Shown here piece after piece: positions 6,461 to 10,836 of a stretch of 10,836 nucleotides of DNA. The translations under genes and the position numbers were made by a program. Position 1 is the first letter of the stretch, and every line of letters begins with the position of its first letter. The DNA is taken from NCBI GenBank assembly GCA_036939355.1, contig JALLAP010001124.1, positions 1 through 10,836 on the forward strand. Direction: 5' to 3'. The DNA comes from Thalassiosira profunda (lineage: Eukaryota > Bacillariophyta > Thalassiosirophyceae > Thalassiosirales > Thalassiosiraceae). The notes beneath the pieces are model-generated. The model was not told where the DNA came from and did not search any database. It saw nothing but the letters and a program-made list of their open reading frames with translations.

Positions 6461-9400
6461 TCAGATTTGATACTCCATCGACGTCGACGTTTGGGACGAT
6501 TTGCTGCTTTCTCCGGACTTCGTCTCTCCAAACTGCTTGCGGGCAGAGTATCTCTCCAGCAGCGTGACAATGTCCGCGTTGTTCACTCTCCTCGAATCCA
6601 GCTTCTTCACATACGCGTCCGCCGCCGAGATGGGCTTAATGTGAACGTCGCCCAGCAGTTCCGGCGCCGCGCGCTTGCCCTCGCCAATCTCTTTGCAAGC
6701 GACCATGAGGTCGTACGCGATCGAATCCGTGACGACCGAGTCGAACTTGTAATCCTCGTGGGAGCGAACGAAGTCGCGTATCCAAGTGGCAGGGGTGACG
6801 AGCTTTCCCGTTGCCCTCTTCTCGATCAAGTCGAGGTATTTCGTCATGCGCTCCATCGTCACAGAGTCGCACTGAATGTGGTCGAGGTAGGCGTAGACCA
6901 GCGGTATCAAGCCCGGGAAGTAATCTCCTTTTCCGGTCATGATCTCGCCCATTGTCATCTCTTCGTACGAGTTCTCCTCGGCGCCCCCGGATGCATTTGG
7001 CGCCACTCGTCTCTTCTCACTGATTGCATCGGAAGAGAGGCTTTCTTCCGTGTCGATGAAATTGGCCGAGTCTCTGAGCTGTCCGAAACTTCCTTCCGAG
7101 TGCACTGTGGGCAGCGTGCCCCCCTTCTTACTTCCGCCATTGACGGCCGTGCTGAACATGGACTGGTACTGCTCGCCGAAGCCATCGTCTCCCTTTTCCA
7201 ATGGGGCCATGTGCCGGCGGAAGAAGAACTTGCCCTTCACTGCCGCATTGCGACCGTGCGCTCTCTGCATGTTGGCATCCACTCGACTCAGCGGGATGTA
7301 CAGGTTGAGGTCGAACGTCAGGATGACGCGCGTCAGCAGGGTAATGAAGGTCGTGAACGCCGCATTCTCAAAGTCCGTCAGCTGAATCTCCATGCTTCGG
7401 AACTCCGTCCTCCATCCAATGTGCGGATCGTTGGGGCCGCTGCGCGGAGGGGGCGGCTTCCATCGAACCGACTGCCAGTTGGTGCTCTGAATGCTCTCAA
7501 AGTGTTCGGTCTGAGTCTCGTCGTCGACCTCTTCCACAGCGCCGTCGAAGATCACCAGCGGATCCCTCACGAAAATGTGCGCAATGTGCTGCGAGAGCAG
7601 TGGGTCGATGCCTGCCTTCCTCAGCTCGCGATACTTGTCCTCATCGATCGGCACGGGGATATCGTTGTAGGTGTTGAGAATGCGGTTGCTCATGTCCTTC
7701 TCCTCGGTCGAGGATCCCTGGTACAGATACGTGCTGATCGAATCGTATCGGCTCTTGTACAGCCTCCGGTAGCCCTTCCCTGCCACCTCTGGGTCCGGAT
7801 CTGGACCACCTCGACGCCCGCGCTCTGCAGGCCTCCGATCATCAACGCACTCGCTGATGATGCCCCACCGGCAGTCCGTGTCAGCGATCCTGCCCCTCAA
7901 CACTGGGGTTGACGCCGTCAAAGCCATCATGATTGGAGCCATCACTGCGAGTTGGTCGTAGANTGCCCCTCAACACTGGGGTTGACGCCGTCAAAGCCAT
8001 CATGATTGGAGCCATCACTGCGAGTTGGTCGTAGAGGAATCTACTCTCGTCCACATCTGTGGCCTGGAACGTGATTTGAAGGCAGCAACACCCCATACCG
8101 AAGGCCATGGCGTCCATGTGAATGGCTGGCCGGACGTTGAACTCCTCTGCCTCATCCGTGGAGAGAGTCGAAACCGCCCTTTCGAGAGCCTTCTTCAAGT
8201 CGACAAGCTTGGTTGCGTCTGTGGGCAGAGACTTTCGGAACAGGGGCGTTTCGGTCCCAAGTGTCTCCCGCTGCTGATTCTTTGCGTGGGTCTCCGTCGA
8301 CACTTGGTGAAGGAATTCAATCTCTCCATCGTCGCTGCACTTTGGGAGATAGTATCCGTTTTGCAGCCGAATCCAGCCTGATCGTTTACAAGGCAAGATT
8401 GCCAATCAGATCAATGGCAAGAAGGAAGGAACCATATGGGCAAAGCCTGAACACAACCACTCACCTGGCACGTCCGGAACCTCGGCCCCCACAACAACGT
8501 CCCCATTCCTCGGCCAATCGGCATCGGCCACGATGACGCCCGGCGCCGACCGGTAAAACAATCCCAGACACCCCTCGCACTCCACGTTCACGAGCCACTT
8601 CTTCAACGTCACCGGATCCCCTACATCGTTGAACTCTTTCGAGGAGCTCGAACAGCCCACGATGACGAAGCCATTCCCGTACTTTTCGCGCGACAGGTCG
8701 CCTTTCCCGAATCGCCAGAGGAGCATGGACTCGTCGCCACAGCACCCACTGGGCGTCAAGCCGGTCAGGTCGGCATACTCAGGAGTATTCGTATCGTGGA
8801 AGAGAGGCACTCGGATGTTGACTTTCTCCCCACGGCGTTTCCGAATGTTGGCGCTCAGCGCCGCGAAGCGGGGGTGGGGGTTGATGATCCCATCGCCAAT
8901 ATATTCGCTCTCCGTCACGGGCCCTCCAACAGAAGTGGGAGGAACCGATCCATCGTCGCCCAAGGCACCCAGCAGCGGAAAGGCCGCCACCGTGGGGGCA
9001 ATCTCGTTCTCCTTCAGTTCCGTCAGCAGCCGCTTCCTCCGCAGGCGCATGTTCCGCTCCACCCGTAGCAAATCGGTGCTGTAGCCCGTGTACGGACGGG
9101 AGGGCGTGGCCTCGATCATCCACGCCCCATATTCGGGCACCCAATTGCACCCCTCGTTCTCGTAGGAATGGAGCTCCTCGTTGCGGTTGAGATTGTCCAT
9201 CACCTCCTTCGCCCGCAGGCTCAGCCGGATCTGCTTGTTCTGCTCGTCGAGCACGAAGATCCCGTACTCGATCTCGTCTCCCCACAGCAATTCATCTCCC
9301 TTCAGGTCCTTGACGCGGTTGTACGTCGATATGAACTGCCGGACGCCCGCCTCGCGGACGTAGTTGAGGTTCTTCTTGGATTTCTCCCAGGGCTGGGGCA

Positions 9401-9640
9401 CCCCCACCTTGAGCAGTCCTGTATTTTGACGGAGAGAGGTGATGTGTGGTGAGTGTAAATGATACATTTTATGACATAAGATTACCGCATGCTGCGGCGC
9501 ATTTGCAAATCATTCAAAGTGGCCTTTCATGATACGATGCGGCGCAAATCCAACGCGACGGTTCCCTCTCAACCGGTGTGGAGGAAGGTGCACATCACAC
9601 AGATCACAGCCCTCCTCGAGACCACATTGCACTCACCCAT
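6461..9640 (-). CDS. GCLC: Glutamate-cysteine ligase catalytic subunit (gamma-glutamylcysteine synthetase), with lineage-specific insertions
   Basis: Three coding exons: 9640-9637 (ATGG only), 9418-8465 and 8377-6461. With the 73-bp assembly artefact removed this gives 933 residues. The enzyme makes gamma-glutamylcysteine from glutamate, cysteine and ATP, the rate-limiting step of glutathione synthesis, in the cytosol. Splicing gives the family N-terminus MGLL. Diagnostic motifs in order: WGDEIEYG (47-54), [16 protein letters not shown] (96-111), [37 protein letters not shown] (406-423), [102 protein letters not shown] and ELLG. It is about 300 residues longer than human GCLC (637). One insertion (about 216-405) contains an SH3-like unit; another (about 687-765) is low-complexity; there is also a C-terminal extension. 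The N at 7963 marks an artefact, not a pseudogene. No GCLM subunit gene is in the window. Confidence 0.97.
7891..8035. repeat. 72-bp perfect tandem duplication around a single N (assembly artefact) in GCLC
   Basis: Bases 7891-7962 and 7964-8035 are identical, with N at 7963. Both copies encode the GCLC stretch containing [17 protein letters not shown]. The 73-bp surplus shifts the frame; deleting it joins the conserved STPVLRG to DTDCRWGII as in other GCLCs. It has the same length and structure as the duplication in MRPL46. Confidence 0.94.
8121..8777 (-). other. Insertion of about 190 residues in GCLC, including an SH3-like unit (about 8301-8591)
   Basis: In other GCLCs the segment after the DTNTP-like motif runs within about 25 residues into the [10 protein letters not shown] motif. 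Here about 190 residues intervene, split by intron 8378-8464 (87 nt, GTGAGT...ATCAG). The first part is Cys-rich with no family I recognise. Residues 278-345 read as an SH3-like barrel: [11 protein letters not shown], then [24 protein letters not shown] and IEFLHQV. This is the pattern of small SH3-like modules common in protist proteins. The last part is charged and helical. Confidence 0.7.
9419..9636 (-). other. Intron 1 of GCLC (218 nt), following a 4-base coding exon
   Basis: The donor GTGAGT directly follows ATGG at 9640-9637, and the acceptor AATACAG ends at 9419. Splicing gives ATG GGA CTG CTC, encoding MGLL, the conserved GCLC start. It is the longest intron in the window. It contains the palindrome ATTTGCAAAT (9501-9510) and a direct repeat TGCGGCGCA (9493-9501, 9538-9546). 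Confidence 0.75.
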
Positions 9641-9935
9641 TTGCAGAGAGAATGAGGCGATGCCCGGGCAATATACCGCCAGTAGCAACGGGCACCAGCG
9701 CAGCCTATTACCCCCCACGAGCATTGCCGCGAGCGAGGACGACGGCCACCACGATGTGGAGTGGGAGTCGGAGAGTGGAGATGCCCGAAGAAGAAGGCCA
9801 ACCACGTAGAAATCTGGATTTCTACGCTAGGAATTAGTACAATCAGCAATCAGCCACCTCCTCCGGCTTCCTACTTACCTCCTCCTCCTCGGCGGCGCTC
9901 ACACCCCACGCACCGCCATCTGCCGCCAGACAACC
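9641..9935. promoter_or_regulatory. Divergent (head-to-head) promoter region of GCLC and DECR2
   Basis: These 295 bp separate the GCLC start (minus) from the DECR2 start (plus), so both promoters should lie here. It holds a perfect inverted repeat with 10-bp arms (9805-9826), a direct repeat CAATCAG (9840-9846, 9847-9853 with one-base variation in its surroundings) and a pyrimidine-rich tract leading to the DECR2 ATG (ACCATGA context). Open frames on the + strand here lack any family signature. Confidence 0.6.
9805..9826. repeat. Perfect inverted repeat, 10-bp arms, 2-bp spacer
   Basis: CGTAGAAATC at 9805-9814 is followed by TG and then its exact reverse complement GATTTCTACG at 9817-9826. 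It lies 109 bp upstream of the DECR2 ATG and 164 bp upstream of the GCLC ATG. It could bind a dimeric transcription factor or form a hairpin in a 5' UTR. Confidence 0.8.
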
Positions 9936-10836
9936 ATGACGTCGCCATTTCGCCACGATGCGCTCGCTGGGAAGGTCGCTTTGGTCACCGGAGGGGGAAG
10001 GTAAGAGCGGTTGGGGCCGGCGTCGCTTCGCGTGCTCTTAATTTCACACTCGCACATCACACACACATCAAATGCACATCACTTCGATGCACCTTGTGCT
10101 ATCGGCGCCGTTTCAATTGATCTCAATTTCCCACTCAAACATCACTCACACACACAATTGCACTCAACGACACCTGCGGTAATGGTGCAGCGGGATATGC
10201 TACGAGATCACCAAGCAGCTATTATTGCACGGCTGCCGCGGCGCCGTCATCTGCGGCCGCCGCGAGAGCTTCTTGCAAAAGGCGGCGTCCAACCTCTCCG
10301 CCCTCTCGGGCCAGCTGTGCCTGTACAAGGTGTGCGACGTCCGGGATCCCTCGGCGTGCAAATCCGCGGTGGAATATACGTTGAGCCAATTCGGCAGCGT
10401 GGATGTCCTTGTGAATGGTGCCGCCGGAAACTTCCTGGCCGAGGCGAAGAGTCTGAGTCCGAAGGGGTTCAAGACGGTGATGGATATTGACGCCCAGGGG
10501 ACGTTCAACATGTGCTCGGCTGTGTACCCGGCAATGGCGAAGGGCGGGAACGGGGGAGTGATTATCAACATCTCGATGACACTGCATTACGGAGGTGAGT
10601 GGAAGCAACGTCGCGTCTCATCCCAGCGTTCTTATGAGTGCAATGTTATTAATTCCTTTTCACATGTGCAGCAACATGGTATCAGGCACATGCTTCTGCG
10701 GCCAAGAGCGCCATCGATTCGTTGACGAGGACTCTGGCTTTGGAGTGGGGCACAGATCGAATTCGAGTGAACGGAATTGCCCCGGGTCCTATCGAGAATA
10801 CGCCTGGCACCACCAAGCTGGCGCCGGGATTCGCCG
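9936..10836 (+). CDS. DECR2: 2,4-dienoyl-CoA reductase, peroxisomal type (SDR family), 5' portion
   Basis: Exons 9936-10000, 10191-10594 and 10672 to the window end; introns are 190 and 77 nt. The enzyme uses NADPH to reduce 2,4-dienoyl-CoA to 3-enoyl-CoA, allowing beta-oxidation of unsaturated fatty acids. It is a classical-fold SDR. Visible motifs are the nucleotide-binding TGGGSGIC (18-25), CGRR after strand 2 (favouring NADPH), CDVRDP, the DECR2-typical VNGAAGNFL (96-104), MDIDAQGTFNMC, INISMTLHYGATWYQAHASAAK (junction of exons 2 and 3, with the active-site Lys at 168) and RVNGIAPGPI. The third Gly of TGxxxGxG is Cys. The wording AAGNF, LHY..WYQ and APGPI.(N)T.G separates DECR2 from the mitochondrial DECR1 type and resembles plant enzymes. 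The C-terminus, where a peroxisomal SKL-type signal should be, is beyond the window, so peroxisomal location is inferred. Confidence 0.93.
10001..10190 (+). other. Intron 1 of DECR2, CA-rich
   Basis: The donor GTAAGA follows GGGGGAAG and the acceptor GTGCAG precedes CGGGATATG; joining gives TGGGSGIC, the SDR cofactor loop, so the junction is secure. The interior has two CA-rich blocks (about 10045-10080 and 10138-10165) with repeated CACATCAC and GCAC words. Confidence 0.9.

Noticed and set aside
6374..7912. Long open frame (512 codons) on the + strand opposite GCLC
   Set aside because: It is antisense to firmly conserved GCLC coding sequence, has no recognisable domain, and follows from the GC-rich codon usage of the opposite strand.
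5618..8035. MRPL46 and GCLC as pseudogenes or as two gene fragments each
   Set aside because: Each break coincides with an N flanked by identical 72-mers; removing 73 bp restores both frames and the conserved motifs.
9465..9467. ATG at 9467 as the GCLC start
   Set aside because: The 15 residues following it do not resemble GCLC, while a splice from ATGG at 9637 gives the conserved MGLL in phase.
9489..9809. Open frame of 106 codons on the + strand in GCLC intron 1 and the divergent promoter
   Set aside because: Arg/Ser-rich with no family pattern, and it spans a splice donor and an inverted repeat.
1..10836. tRNA genes, CRISPR arrays, transposons or viral genes
   Set aside because: I saw no cloverleaf, no regularly spaced repeats, no transposase or integrase motifs and no terminal inverted repeats with target duplications.

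Overview
This is nuclear DNA from a small-genome eukaryote. It holds six protein genes packed tightly on both strands. Nearly all genes are split by short GT-AG introns (59 to 218 nt), mostly with a GTGAGT donor. An intraflagellar-transport gene means the organism builds cilia or flagella. A mitochondrial ribosomal protein and a probable peroxisomal beta-oxidation enzyme confirm an ordinary eukaryotic cell. Glutamate-cysteine ligase is of the animal/fungal/protist GCLC type, not the plant type, while the dienoyl-CoA reductase reads much like plant versions. I infer a flagellated unicellular protist, perhaps stramenopile or alveolate, but cannot name the lineage from this sequence.

Layout, left to right: (1) the last 50 codons of an unrecognised + strand gene, 1-155; (2) a minus-strand TPR plus GT41 (O-GlcNAc transferase/SPINDLY-like) glycosyltransferase with a putative signal peptide, 293-2748; (3) a divergent promoter region, then IFT54/TRAF3IP1 on +, 2969-4807, with a duplicated N-terminal CH domain; (4) a convergent minus-strand mitochondrial ribosomal protein L46, 4860-6146; (5) minus-strand glutamate-cysteine ligase, 6461-9640, with a large lineage-specific insertion containing an SH3-like fold and a four-base coding first exon; (6) a 295 bp divergent promoter and then the 5' part of a 2,4-dienoyl-CoA reductase (DECR2) on +, from 9936 through the window edge.

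Two genes (MRPL46 and GCLC) look frameshifted, but each break is an exact 72-bp tandem duplication around a single N. These are unmerged contig overlaps. Removing one copy plus the N (73 bp) restores the reading frame in both, so neither is a pseudogene.

The genes do not form one pathway. GCLC (first step of glutathione synthesis) and DECR2 (auxiliary enzyme of unsaturated fatty acid oxidation) share a head-to-head promoter region and could be co-regulated. The most novel points are the tandem CH domains of IFT54, whose symmetric introns would permit a frame-preserving exon skip back to the usual one-domain form; the SH3-like insertion in GCLC; and the secretory-type leader on a GT41-family enzyme.
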